A DNA stretch of 64,000 bases from Oceanimonas pelagia (GCF_030849025.1 NZ_CP118224.1:2340001-2404000), one strand, 5' to 3'. Positions 8,440 to 16,959 are shown, numbered from the stretch's first letter. Numbers and translations: made by a program. Notes: generated by a model from the sequence alone, not told the origin.

Positions 8440-8464
8440 AAAAAAACCGGCCTGCGCCGGTTTT
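8440..8464 (-). terminator. Intrinsic terminator/attenuator between upp and uraA
   Basis: Read on the minus strand, AAAACCGGC-GCA-GGCCGGTTTTTTT follows the upp stop by a few bases and precedes the uraA ribosome site. A GC stem plus T-run fits a Rho-independent terminator, probably partial, reducing uraA relative to upp. Confidence 0.75.
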
Positions 8465-8468
8465 GACA

Positions 8469-9095
8469 TTACTTGGTACCAAAAATCTTGTCGCCGGCAT
8501 CGCCCAGGCCGGGAATGATGTAGCCGCGCTCATCGAGCCGCTCATCCACCGAAGCGCAATACAGCTCCACGTCCGGGTGGGCCGCTTCCAGCGCCTTGAT
8601 GCCTTCGGGGGCGGCCACCAGCACGATCACCTTGAAATTGCTGCAGCCGTGCTGCTTCAGCAGATCGATGGTGGCGATCATGGAGCCACCGGTGGCCAGC
8701 ATGGGATCCACGATCAGCGCCAGACGCTCGTCGATGTGGCTCACCAGCTTGTTGAAGTAGGACACCGGTTGCAGGGTTTCCTCGTCCCGGTATACCCCCA
8801 CCACACTCACCCGGGCGCTGGGCATGTGCTCGAGCACACCGTCCATCATGCCCAGACCGGCGCGCAGAATGGGCACCACCGTGACCTTCTTGCCCTTGAG
8901 CTGGTCCACCTCGGTGGGGCCGGTCCAGCCGTCGATGGTGGTTTTCTCGGTTTCAAAATCGGCAGTGGCTTCGTAGGTCAGCAGGCTGCCGACTTCCTTT
9001 GCCAGTTCACGAAAGCGTTTGGTACTGATGTCGGCTTCCCGCATCAGACCCAGCTTGTGTTTTACCAAAGGGTGCTTCACCTCAACGACTTTCAT
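8469..9095 (-). CDS. upp: Uracil phosphoribosyltransferase
   Basis: Cytoplasmic salvage enzyme making UMP from uracil and PRPP. 208 residues from the ATG at 9095 (GGGAGAG upstream), equal to E. coli Upp. The PRPP-binding loop [11 protein letters not shown] and the C-terminal uracil-binding segment [18 protein letters not shown] are visible. A longer frame extending to 9152 has no ribosome site and is not used. It is divergent from purMN, with a roughly 290-base shared regulatory region, the arrangement known from E. coli. Confidence 0.97.
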   Translation of the reverse strand: MKVVEVKHPLVKHKLGLMREADISTKRFRELAKEVGSLLTYEATADFETEKTTIDGWTGPTEVDQLKGKKVTVVPILRAGLGMMDGVLEHMPSARVSVVGVYRDEETLQPVSYFNKLVSHIDERLALIVDPMLATGGSMIATIDLLKQHGCSNFKVIVLVAAPEGIKALEAAHPDVELYCASVDERLDERGYIIPGLGDAGDKIFGTK

Positions 9096-9190
9096 CGACA
9101 ACTCTCCCGACGCACTGAATAACGGACACAAAAAACCGCGGAACTCTAGCATAAAATAGCGCCCGGCGGCAGACTTTCAGCAGCAATTTT

Positions 9191-9206
9191 AGCAAACGGA
9201 AACCCG
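9191..9206. promoter_or_regulatory. Candidate PurR half-matching operator in the upp/purM intergenic region
   Basis: AGCAAACGGAAACCCG resembles one half of the PurR operator (GCAAACG, with the other half degenerate). PurR is known to control purMN in E. coli. Just downstream, CCCGGGCCG (9203-9211) and CGGCCCGGG (9222-9230) form a nine-base-pair inverted repeat. No other gene lies in 9096-9384. Confidence 0.3.
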
Positions 9207-9384
9207 GGCCGGCATCCGTAACGGCCCGGGCGCCGTTAATGGATTCACCCGGCACCTCACGCCGCGCTGCCAGTGGCACTGACCCACGCATTAAATTAGA
9301 ATAGCCGCCGAAACACTTACCCGGGCCGGCCACGGTGCCAGAGAGCGCCGAACGGGCTCAACACCAATGACAAGGTAACAACAC

Positions 9385-10422
9385 GTGACGCAGAACAAAC
9401 CCCTGAGCTACAAAGACGCCGGTGTCGACATCGACGCCGGCAACGCCCTGGTTGAACGCATCAAGGGCGTCAGCCGCCGCACTCAGCGCCCGGAAGTCAT
9501 GGGCGGTCTCGGGGGCTTTGGCGCCCTGTGCCAGCTGCCCACCGGTTACAAGGAGCCGGTGCTGGTGGCCGGCACCGACGGGGTGGGCACCAAGCTGCGC
9601 CTGGCCATTGATCTTCAGCGTCATCAGGGCGTGGGCATCGATCTGGTGGCCATGTGCGTCAACGACCTGATCGTGCAGGGCGCCGAGCCGCTGTTCTTTC
9701 TCGACTACTACGCTACCGGCAAACTCGATGTCGACACCGCCGCCGATGTGGTCACCGGCATTGGTGAAGGCTGCGAGCTGAGCGGCTGCGCCCTGATCGG
9801 TGGCGAGACCGCGGAAATGCCCGGCATGTACGAAGCCGGCGACTACGATCTGGCAGGATTTTGTGTGGGCGTGGTTGAGAAAAGCGGCATTATCGACGGC
9901 ACCAAGGTGGCCGCCGGCGACGCCCTGATCGCCCTGGGCTCCAGCGGCCCGCACTCCAACGGCTATTCCCTGATCCGCAAGATCCTGGAAGTGAGCGGTG
10001 CCGACCTGAACCAGCCCCTGGGCAGCGCAACCCTGGCCGACGCCCTGATGGCCCCCACCCGCATCTATGTGAAGCCGGTGCTGGAGCTCATCAAGCAGTT
10101 CGATATTCACGCCCTCAGCCACATCACCGGCGGTGGCTTCTGGGAAAACATTCCCCGCGTGCTGCCCGAGAGCGCCAAGGCGGTGATCGACGGCGCCAGC
10201 TGGCAATGGCCCGAGGTGTTCACCTGGCTGCAGCAGGCCGGCAATGTGGAAACCCATGAAATGTACCGCACCTTCAACTGCGGCGTGGGCATGATCATCG
10301 CCCTGCCCGCCGACCAGGCCGACGCCGCCGTCAAGTTCATGCAGGACGCCGGTGAAAACGCCTGGGTCATCGGTCGCATCGAGCAGGCCGCCGACGGCGC
10401 CGAGCAGGTCGAGATCAAATGA
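9385..10422 (+). CDS. purM: Phosphoribosylformylglycinamidine cyclo-ligase PurM
   Basis: Fifth step of purine synthesis: ATP-dependent closure of FGAM to AIR. 345 residues from a GTG start preceded by AAGG. The [13 protein letters not shown] start, [10 protein letters not shown], the ATP-site segment [12 protein letters not shown] and the signature [11 protein letters not shown] are as in E. coli PurM. The stop overlaps the purN start (ATGA). The two enzymes act at different steps of the same pathway and are classically co-transcribed. Confidence 0.97.
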   Translation: MTQNKPLSYKDAGVDIDAGNALVERIKGVSRRTQRPEVMGGLGGFGALCQLPTGYKEPVLVAGTDGVGTKLRLAIDLQRHQGVGIDLVAMCVNDLIVQGAEPLFFLDYYATGKLDVDTAADVVTGIGEGCELSGCALIGGETAEMPGMYEAGDYDLAGFCVGVVEKSGIIDGTKVAAGDALIALGSSGPHSNGYSLIRKILEVSGADLNQPLGSATLADALMAPTRIYVKPVLELIKQFDIHALSHITGGGFWENIPRVLPESAKAVIDGASWQWPEVFTWLQQAGNVETHEMYRTFNCGVGMIIALPADQADAAVKFMQDAGENAWVIGRIEQAADGAEQVEIK

Positions 10423-11057
10423 CACGCATTGTGGTGCTGATCTCCGGCAACGGCAGCAACCTGCAGACCCTGCTGGATCAGGCGGCCAACGGCCGCCTGG
10501 GCGGCGAAGTGGTGGCGGTGATCAGCAACAAGGCCGACGCCTACGGCTTGGAGCGGGCGCGGCTGGCCGGTGTGGCCACCGAAGTACTGCCGGGCCGGGA
10601 TTTTGCCGACCGGGAAAACTATGACGCCGCCCTGATGACCCTCGTCGACGGCTACCGGCCGGATCTGGTGGTGCTGGCGGGCTTTATGCGCATTCTCACC
10701 CCCGGCTTCGTGCGCCACTATGAAGGACGAATGCTCAATATTCATCCTTCCCTGCTGCCGAAATATCAAGGCCTGAACACCCACCAGCGCGCCATCGACG
10801 CCGGCGACGACGAGCACGGTTGCAGCGTGCACTTTGTCACCGAGGAGCTGGATGGCGGCCCGGTGATTTTGCAGGCCCGAGTGCCGGTGTTTGCCGACGA
10901 TGACGCCGCCGCCGTGGCGGCCCGGGTGCAGGTGCAGGAGCACGCCATCTACCCGCTGGCGGTGCGCTGGTTCTGTGACGGCCGGCTGGCCATGAAGGGC
11001 GGCCAGGCCTGGCTCGACGGTGAGCCCCTGCCCCCCGAAGGTCACGCCGGCGAGTAA
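10419..11057 (+). CDS. purN: Phosphoribosylglycinamide formyltransferase PurN
   Basis: Folate-dependent GAR transformylase (third step of purine synthesis). 212 residues. The phosphate-binding N-terminal GNGSNLQ loop (10-16) and the catalytic triad N107, H109 ([12 protein letters not shown]) and D145 (TEELDGG) are all present. It overlaps purM by four bases and is followed 20 bases later by a strong terminator, after which the base composition drops sharply. Confidence 0.97.
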   Translation: MTRIVVLISGNGSNLQTLLDQAANGRLGGEVVAVISNKADAYGLERARLAGVATEVLPGRDFADRENYDAALMTLVDGYRPDLVVLAGFMRILTPGFVRHYEGRMLNIHPSLLPKYQGLNTHQRAIDAGDDEHGCSVHFVTEELDGGPVILQARVPVFADDDAAAVAARVQVQEHAIYPLAVRWFCDGRLAMKGGQAWLDGEPLPPEGHAGE

Positions 11058-11076
11058 GCCAACATTGGTTGAGCGT

Positions 11077-11105
11077 AAAAAAGAATGCTTCGGCATTCTT
11101 TTTTT
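11077..11105 (+). terminator. Intrinsic terminator of purMN
   Basis: AAAAAAGAATGC-TTCG-GCATTCTTTTTTT: a UUCG tetraloop hairpin with a seven-T tail, 20 bases after purN. Its core recurs at 13647-13669. Confidence 0.92.
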
Positions 11106-11165
11106 ATTCTGAATGACCTAGAACACATTTAAATCAATGACTTACATGTTCGGTTCTTGCCGACT

Positions 11166-11207
11166 GTCAGACCTCATTGTCTGACTGTAAGCGGAGGTTT
11201 TCCCTCC
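11166..11207. repeat. Two small hairpins in tandem at the edge of the AT-rich island
   Basis: GTCAGAC (11166-11172) pairs perfectly with GTCTGAC (11179-11185). GGAGG (11193-11197) pairs with CCTCC (11203-11207). They lie downstream of the 99-residue minus-strand gene and may act as its transcript end, but neither is followed by a T-run. Confidence 0.45.
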
Positions 11208-11224
11208 ACTTATTTATGAGAAGG

Positions 11225-11524
11225 TTATGATCTTTTAAATGCAGGGGCTTCGGTGTTTTTATGAGTTATATGCCTTTCACAGAAATTTATTGCTTTACCC
11301 CTACACTTTAAATCATGCTTCTGTTCACCATCCTTTCTTATCGTGTCTATAATCCCTTGATAGCAACAGTCTTTTGATTTCTCTACATCTGTAACCGTCA
11401 CTTGGCACTCTGCATCTTCAATTTTCAATCTCAGTATTGCATCAAACTTCCCTCCATTTATTGTAGTAAGGATGATTGCTTTTTCTGTCTCATAGTCAGA
11501 TGCTTGCAAGATGCTTTTATTCAT
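11225..11524 (-). CDS. Hypothetical protein, 99 aa, AT-rich island
   Basis: Not recognised. A small, presumably cytoplasmic protein starting at the ATG with GGAGG eight bases upstream; an earlier in-frame ATG at 11530 sits too close to that site. It has no signal peptide or membrane segment. An N-terminal alpha/beta-looking half (KAIILTTINGGKFDAILRLKIEDAECQVTV) precedes a basic C-terminal half. Cysteines fall at DAEC, a CC pair, LKCRG and NFCERH; with the adjacent histidines (CERHITH) they could bind metal, which is speculative. Codon use is strongly A/T at third positions, unlike the flanking genes, suggesting transfer. Confidence 0.6.
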   Translation of the reverse strand: MNKSILQASDYETEKAIILTTINGGKFDAILRLKIEDAECQVTVTDVEKSKDCCYQGIIDTIRKDGEQKHDLKCRGKAINFCERHITHKNTEAPAFKRS

Positions 11525-11635
11525 TTTCATTCCCTCCAGTTTTTTATGAGTCATATATGTCTAGGTCAGCTCCTAGTTTCTTGCAAGTCCAGATGATAGC
11601 TACTACTTTTGGTATGGATGATGAGAGGAGTGGAT

Positions 11636-12133
11636 ATGTATAAATGGATTTTTTTAGGTGGGGCAGCGTTTCTCGCTTATAAAATGACTTCAAATGAGCC
11701 CCCTGACTACAGTAAACCTCATGAGTATATTCATGTTAAAGGGTATGATTCCTCCGGAGATCCCCTTGAAGGGAATGATCACAATTACTTTGGGGTTGGT
11801 CTAATTAATCTTGATAATAACTATTACTCAGTAGGTTCTAGAGAGTGCTCCCAAGCCATATCAAAAATAACACAAGATGAAGTTGACAGATCAATAGATG
11901 CTTTTAATTACCACCTTGATACACAGGGTGATTATAACGATAAAAGAGTTCATCTCGTAGTCGCTCAGTGTTTCGCTTATTTGGGTAGGGATGAAGAATG
12001 TGAAAGGCGGGTGCGAGAAATGGTGGAATCTGGTGATAAAAAAATGATGATTTATGCGCTGGCAAGTATAGGCAAGTGTAGAGTTAATGAAGAAGTTGGT
12101 GAGCCTAAGCTTTTTCGACATTCAATGAGGTAG
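11636..12133 (+). CDS. Hypothetical membrane-anchored protein, 165 aa, AT-rich island
   Basis: Not recognised. The start is the ATG six bases after GAGGAG. The first 20 residues (YKWIFLGGAAFLAYKM) form one short membrane anchor or uncleaved signal. An acidic, Tyr/Asp-rich region follows (residues about 20-60). The C-terminal half (HLVVAQCFAYLGRDEECERRV, then EMVESGDKKMMIYALASIGKC) has the alternating pattern of helical hairpins such as TPR or Sel1-type repeats, an inference from pattern only. It lies 70 bases ahead of the secreted 179-residue protein on the same strand, so the two may be an operon. Confidence 0.62.
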   Translation: MYKWIFLGGAAFLAYKMTSNEPPDYSKPHEYIHVKGYDSSGDPLEGNDHNYFGVGLINLDNNYYSVGSRECSQAISKITQDEVDRSIDAFNYHLDTQGDYNDKRVHLVVAQCFAYLGRDEECERRVREMVESGDKKMMIYALASIGKCRVNEEVGEPKLFRHSMR

Positions 12134-12203
12134 TTTTTTAGACGCAAGGAAAGTTTATGATTCCTTCGGTGGCAATAATAAATTTTTAATGTAAGGGAAT
12201 ATC

Positions 12204-12743
12204 ATGAATCACTTGTTAGGCACTATGTTATCAATGGTTTTTTTAGTCCAGAGTTCAAGTGCAATGGAAGTGGAGTGGACCTATAAAGACTGGAAAGTCA
12301 CCCGACACGATAATAGCCAAATGATCAGTTACTCATCACATGGCGATGTGGTTTGGGGAAGAGAGTTTGGTTTTTCCAAACACAAGGGCGATTGTGACAA
12401 CGATACATTATTGATGTACTGGTCCAGTGAAAACAGTAAAATTTCTACTCTTAAAGGAAGAGAGCTTCCCATGTTATTCCAGGTTGATAATACGCGTTTC
12501 GGACTTAATGCACCGCTAGTGAGCACAGCAGAACTTACACCCAATACCCTGATCATGATCCTCAGTTACATCAAGGCAACCCCTACATTAGTTGAGTTGC
12601 TGAGTAAGGGGCAGAATATTGATGTAAGTGTTCTCTATCCTGATGTGTTTACCCAAGAAAACGACATTACCAGGGACAGTTTCAGCCTCAACGGCTTTAC
12701 CGCTTCCCGACTGAAAGCACAGGAGTATTGCCAGCAACTTTAA
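12204..12743 (+). CDS. Hypothetical secreted protein, 179 aa, AT-rich island
   Basis: Not recognised. It has a good ribosome site (AAGGGA) and a Sec signal at residues 1-20 ending QSSSA. The mature part begins MEVEWTYKDWKVTRHD and has only two cysteines, C64 (KGDCDND) and C176 near the C terminus, which could form a disulfide linking the two ends. Aromatic residues are frequent in the first third and the middle looks beta-rich. It could be a periplasmic or secreted binding protein or inhibitor; no catalytic motif is visible. It is followed by about 250 bases without a gene, in which only a CACACC/GGTGTG hairpin (12929-12945) was noted. Confidence 0.65.
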   Translation: MNHLLGTMLSMVFLVQSSSAMEVEWTYKDWKVTRHDNSQMISYSSHGDVVWGREFGFSKHKGDCDNDTLLMYWSSENSKISTLKGRELPMLFQVDNTRFGLNAPLVSTAELTPNTLIMILSYIKATPTLVELLSKGQNIDVSVLYPDVFTQENDITRDSFSLNGFTASRLKAQEYCQQL

Positions 12744-12996
12744 ACATAACAGAACAGTTGCATTAGCAAATAATCTTTCTGGCTGAACTTTAGCTTTTGA
12801 TACTTTTTTTAAAATACTAGAACTCATAATCATTCTGCTGAAAAGTACCGCCGTGCACAGTTTAAATTCTGCGACAGTACAATTAAAATCAATTTCAAAT
12901 TACATTAGTTCTAATTCAACCTGATGTTCACACCCTCAAGGTGTGCACCAGATCAAATCAGAACTAACAAAAGAAAAGTGAGATTAAAAACATTAA

Positions 12997-13548
12997 TTAA
13001 TAGCAAGATATTGGCACTATAAGAAAACTTGGCTTATTAAGTGAGTTTTTTATAGCATCACTCATAACTCCACACCTTATAACTTCATATAGCTTATTAT
13101 TGTAAGTTATTTCTTTTAGGTTAATGTTTGCATCTTCCTTAAATACGGCCAAGTAGTAGGGGTAGGTTGCTAGGCCATATAAAAGTATATCATCTTTTCC
13201 TTCTCCCCTTTGCATTATCTTAAACAAAGAGAACTCACCATATGGAACTAGTTCGCCTTTGTCATTTACATTAACACCATTTAAAATAAAAACCTCTAAA
13301 TCAGGGTTTGTAATATTAAGTTTACCTCTAAGCATTTTAGCTTGAGCTGTGTTTTTTGTTTTTTCTTCATAGTGTCGCTGGATGGATACTTCAGTACATT
13401 CCTGAGAATTTTGGGGGTAGAAGGTAGTGCAAAGCATTGGATGTGCTATCCATGACCCATCAACCATTGAAAAATCAACACGCTCATTATTATTTTGAGA
13501 TGTGCAAGCCGTCAAAAAAAGCAGTAATAAAATAGCGCGCCCTCTCAC
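12997..13548 (-). CDS. Hypothetical lipoprotein, 183 aa, AT-rich island
   Basis: Not recognised. Starting at the GTG next to a perfect AAGGAGGT, the protein begins with a short lipoprotein signal whose lipobox is LTAC at 12-15, so it should be attached to a membrane. In-frame starts further upstream (ATG at 13578, TTG at 13584) lack a ribosome site. After the lipid cysteine comes TSQNNNERVDF, a linker, then mixed alpha/beta sequence with further cysteines (MLCTTF, QECTEV, VIRCGV, ISCY) that could pair as two disulfides. It points toward the secreted 179-residue gene (convergent). Confidence 0.65.
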   Translation of the reverse strand: MRGRAILLLLFLTACTSQNNNERVDFSMVDGSWIAHPMLCTTFYPQNSQECTEVSIQRHYEEKTKNTAQAKMLRGKLNITNPDLEVFILNGVNVNDKGELVPYGEFSLFKIMQRGEGKDDILLYGLATYPYYLAVFKEDANINLKEITYNNKLYEVIRCGVMSDAIKNSLNKPSFLIVPISCY

Positions 13549-13646
13549 ATTACCTCCTTGAACTTCGTTTTTTAGCATATTCAATTATTAAAAAACCTCA
13601 ATATATCCTGAGCGTCAATTAACATAATTCAAGTGTAGTGTAGAAT

Positions 13647-13669
13647 AGAATGCTTAAGCATTCTTTTTT
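13647..13669 (+). terminator. Orphan terminator-like hairpin, near copy of the purN terminator
   Basis: AGAATGC-TTAA-GCATTCT followed by T6 on the plus strand. No plus-strand gene ends nearby: the nearest, the 179-residue gene, stops about 900 bases earlier. The stem GAATGC/GCATTC and T-tail are the same as at 11077-11105. Confidence 0.75.
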
Positions 13670-13691
13670 ATGGCTTTCTTTCTGCTTCAAG

Positions 13692-13712
13692 ATTCCGGCT
13701 CAAGGCCGGAAT
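13692..13712. repeat. Short palindrome ATTCCGGC/GCCGGAAT
   Basis: A perfect 8-base-pair stem with loop TCAAG, continuing AATGACACAC. It resembles the small dispersed 'GATTCC...GGAATGAC' palindromes found in many proteobacterial genomes. The rest of 13549-13825 shows no gene. Confidence 0.6.
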
Positions 13713-13825
13713 GACACACATTGATACCGTTGTGCCGGCACTGAATTAAGTTCAACATGACAGCCCCAGCACCTTTCAGCGAACGGCACCGCCCGGTAAC
13801 AAAATGCCGGGCAACGTCGTAAACC

Positions 13826-14590
13826 TTACTCCCCTTTCCCAGGCAACAACAGCATGGCGTTAATGCCGGTGCTGCTGGACCCTGCCAGTGCCGGGCTGTC
13901 GGCCCGCGCCAGCAACAGGCAGGCCCGGTCGGTGGCGGCGGTCAACCAGGCGGCCAGCGACCAGTGGCGCAGGGGCAACACCGCCTTGCTCAGCCCCTGA
14001 TTGGCCAGTACCGGCGCCCGCGCCTCCATGTGCGCCGCCGGCACCAGCACCCACAGCGGCCAGCCGCCCCGGCCGGCCAGGGCCTGGCCCTGCTCCAGCA
14101 GCTCGCTGTCGTTCTCCTCATCCAGCGCCACCAGCAGCTGATTCAGCGGACGAAAGCGGGCTCCCAGCAACAGCAGGGGCCGGCGCAGTCCGTCCAGCCA
14201 GGCCGGCAGCGGCTCGCCCTCCATCAGCATCATGACCGCCAGTTCATCGCTGCCGGCCGCGCTCAGCAGTTGCTCGCGCCGGCCTCTGGTCACTTCCCGG
14301 CTCCATTCCAGCTTCCGCTGACGGGTCAGGACCGCCAGCCGCTGCTCGGCACGCTCCCGGCGCCGGCGCAGTTGCCGGGCCAGTTGCTCGCTGCTGAGCG
14401 GCCGAATACGCCCGGTCAGCAGGCTGACTTCACGGCTGCAGGGCAGCTCGCCGCAGCGCAGCAGGGCTTCGTTTTCCACAAACACGGTGCGCAGGCTCGC
14501 TCCCTGGCCGGCGGCCAGCTCCACCACCGCTTCCAGTTGCTCCAGCTCACCACCGCCGAGCTCCAGATACCAGACCAGACGCTGCATCAT
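13826..14590 (-). CDS. Hypothetical protein coupled to the Lon-like protease; possibly UspA-like
   Basis: A 254-residue cytoplasmic protein with no signal. Its ATG overlaps the stop of the Lon-like gene (ATGA), so the two are co-translated. Two segments, ELEAVVELAAGQGASLRTVFVENEALL near the N terminus and NQLLVALDEENDSELLEQGQALA near residue 150, each followed by a hydrophobic strand, resemble tandem universal-stress-protein domains. The region between (RQLRRRRERAEQRLAVLTRQ) is a basic helix. The UspA assignment rests only on this pattern. It could be a substrate adaptor or regulator of the protease, judging from context. Confidence 0.6.
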   Translation of the reverse strand: MMQRLVWYLELGGGELEQLEAVVELAAGQGASLRTVFVENEALLRCGELPCSREVSLLTGRIRPLSSEQLARQLRRRRERAEQRLAVLTRQRKLEWSREVTRGRREQLLSAAGSDELAVMMLMEGEPLPAWLDGLRRPLLLLGARFRPLNQLLVALDEENDSELLEQGQALAGRGGWPLWVLVPAAHMEARAPVLANQGLSKAVLPLRHWSLAAWLTAATDRACLLLARADSPALAGSSSTGINAMLLLPGKGE

Positions 14591-16959
14591 GCGTTGTTCT
14601 CCTCGTCACCGCCGGTGTCATCGTCGTGGCGGTGCAGCCGGCGCTGTACCTCGGCCAGCCGCGTCAGGCGCTGCCGCACCCGGCGGTTGACTTGCTCCAC
14701 CTCCATGCCGGTGAGCAGCGCCAGCGCCTCGTCGAGCACCGACACCGCATACACGTAAAACCGGCCTTCGGCCACCGCCTGGCGTACCTCCCGGTTCAGC
14801 ATCAGGTTGTCGGTATTGGCGGCGGGAATGATCACCCCCTGCCCGGGCGCCAGCCCCCGGGCATGGCACAGCTCGAAAAAGCCCTCGATCTTTTCATTGA
14901 CCCCGCCGATGGGCTGCACCCGGCCAAACTGGTTGATGGAGCCGGTCACCGCCAGCGCCTGGTTAAGGGGCACTTCCCCGATGGCGGAGATCAGGGCGCA
15001 ACACTCGGCGATCGAGGCGCTGTCGCCTTCAATCATGCCGTAGGACTGTTCGAAAGCCAGACTGGCCGATACCGCCATGGGTCCTTCGGCGGCATAACGC
15101 TGGCTGAGAAAGCGGGACAGGATCAGCATGGCCTTGGCGTGCACGGCACCGCTGAGCTTGACCTCGCGTTCGATGTCGAGCACCGAGCCGGTGCCCAGCC
15201 GGGCAGTGGCGGTAATGCGTGCCGGCTGGCCAAAACGGTAGTTGCCCAGATCCAGCACCGTCAGGCCGTTGACCTGCCCCACCACACTGCCTGTGGTGTC
15301 GATCAGCTTGCTGCCGCGCAGTATCGACTCTTCCATGCGCCTGTGTATGCGCGCCGCCCGCCGCCGGCCGGCACTCAGCGCCCGCTCCACCGCATCACCG
15401 TCGATATGGGGCTGGCTTTTGCTCTCGGTAAGGTAGTTGGCTTCCTGCAGCACGTCGGTCAGCTCCTCGGTCAGTGCCGACAGCCGCTGCTGATCATCCG
15501 CCAGCCGGCCGGCATATTCGATCATCCGGGCCACACCGCAGCGGGTAAGCGGACGCAAATCCTGCTGGCGGGCCAGCCAGCCGATAAAACGGGCGTAGCG
15601 CTGCAGGTTTTCGTTGGTCACTTCAATGTCGTCGTTGTAGTCCGCCTGCACCTTGAACAGCTTGCCAAAGTCCGGATCATGGGCCGCCAGCAGGTAGTAC
15701 AGCCTTCGATCACCGATCAGGATCACCTTCAGCTCCAGGGCTACCGGCTCGGGCTCCAGGCTGACGGTACTGGCCAGGCTGTAAAAACGCTCGAGGGATT
15801 CGATGCGGATCTCCTCGGCATAGAGCGCCCGCTTGAGCACCTCCCACACCATGGGCTGCTGCAGCAGGCGCTGCACATCGAGGATCAGGTAGCCGCCATT
15901 GGCCTTGTGCAGGGCGCCGGCGCGGATCAGGGTAAAATCGGTGACCAGTGCGCCCTGCTCCACATGGTGCTCCACCCGACCCAGCAACCGGGCCAGGTTG
16001 GGCCAGTCTTCGTACACCACCGGCGCGCCTTTGGTGTCGGCGTTGTCCACCAGCAGGTTGAGCCGGTAACGGGTAAGCAGCTGGGCCGGCAACTCGCCTT
16101 CGCGCATGTGGGCCAGCAGCAGGTTAACGTTGCCGGACAGGTCCTGCTGAATGGCTTCCAGATGATGAATGGCCGGCTCGCAGCCGGCGTATTCGGCACG
16201 CAGCTCGTCGATCAGGTTGCCGCCGGCGAACATCACCATTTCCTCGTTCAGCCACTGAATGTGCTGCTGGGTTTCCCGCTTCCACAGGGGAAACTGCTGC
16301 AGCACCTCCTGCAGCCGTTTTTCCACCCGTTCAATGGCCCGCTCCATGGCGGTTCGCTCCGCCTCGGGCAACTGCCGGAAGTGCCGGGCATCGAGCACCT
16401 CGCCGTCCTTTTTCGGGGCCAGGGTAAAGCCGGTGGGGGTGCTGAGCAGCGCCACGCCTTCGGCCTCGGCCAGGGCCTTGATCTCGCTCATGGCCGCGGT
16501 CTGACGCTCCGCCAGCTGCTGGTTCAGCTCGTCCAGCCGGTTATGGTATTCCTCGGTTTCAAATATGGCCGGAATGGACAGCAGCAATTCTTCCACCAGC
16601 TTGTCGAGGCTGGCACGCAGGCGCCGGCCCACCCCCGGCGGCAGCACCAACAGCTCGGGCCGTATCGCTTCCTCAAAGCCATGCACATAACACAAGTCCG
16701 CCGGCACCGGCTCGCTTTCGGCGCGGCCGCTGAGAAAGCGCCGGATCAGGGTATGCCGGTTGCAGGTTTCCGGCGCCATCATGTAGATGTTAAAGCCCTG
16801 GCGGCGAATGCCGGTGCCGAACGACAGGGCTTCCAGCAGCAGCTCCTGGCCCACCAGGGCGCCGCTGTCGGTGAGTTCGTCGGTGGTGGTAAAGGTAAAC
16901 AGGGCTTCATCGCAGGTGCGATAAAGCCGCTGGGGTTCAAGGGGGAAAACAGCGGTCAT
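14587..16959 (-). CDS. Lon-like ATP-dependent protease (COG1067, AAA_32 plus Lon proteolytic domain)
   Basis: A 790-residue protein from the ATG at 16959 (GAGG six bases upstream); a further upstream extension overlaps yafJ and is rejected. The N-terminal part is the AAA-like domain typical of this soluble Lon family, with a helical insertion in the middle (QQLAERQTAAMSEIKALAEAEG). The C-terminal Lon protease domain has the Ser-Lys dyad: S649 in EGDSAS and K690 in GGVNEKIEGFF. The expected Walker A loop is replaced by MAPETCNRHTLI and lacks both the glycines and the lysine, so ATP binding is doubtful. The Walker B-like GGYLILD is kept. It lies downstream of yafJ on the same strand. Confidence 0.88.
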   Translation of the reverse strand: MTAVFPLEPQRLYRTCDEALFTFTTTDELTDSGALVGQELLLEALSFGTGIRRQGFNIYMMAPETCNRHTLIRRFLSGRAESEPVPADLCYVHGFEEAIRPELLVLPPGVGRRLRASLDKLVEELLLSIPAIFETEEYHNRLDELNQQLAERQTAAMSEIKALAEAEGVALLSTPTGFTLAPKKDGEVLDARHFRQLPEAERTAMERAIERVEKRLQEVLQQFPLWKRETQQHIQWLNEEMVMFAGGNLIDELRAEYAGCEPAIHHLEAIQQDLSGNVNLLLAHMREGELPAQLLTRYRLNLLVDNADTKGAPVVYEDWPNLARLLGRVEHHVEQGALVTDFTLIRAGALHKANGGYLILDVQRLLQQPMVWEVLKRALYAEEIRIESLERFYSLASTVSLEPEPVALELKVILIGDRRLYYLLAAHDPDFGKLFKVQADYNDDIEVTNENLQRYARFIGWLARQQDLRPLTRCGVARMIEYAGRLADDQQRLSALTEELTDVLQEANYLTESKSQPHIDGDAVERALSAGRRRAARIHRRMEESILRGSKLIDTTGSVVGQVNGLTVLDLGNYRFGQPARITATARLGTGSVLDIEREVKLSGAVHAKAMLILSRFLSQRYAAEGPMAVSASLAFEQSYGMIEGDSASIAECCALISAIGEVPLNQALAVTGSINQFGRVQPIGGVNEKIEGFFELCHARGLAPGQGVIIPAANTDNLMLNREVRQAVAEGRFYVYAVSVLDEALALLTGMEVEQVNRRVRQRLTRLAEVQRRLHRHDDDTGGDEENNA

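Noticed and set aside
11609-11635. Upstream extension of the 165-residue island protein
   Set aside because: The ATG at 11636 has GAGGAG at good spacing and starts exactly at the membrane anchor; earlier starts have no ribosome site.
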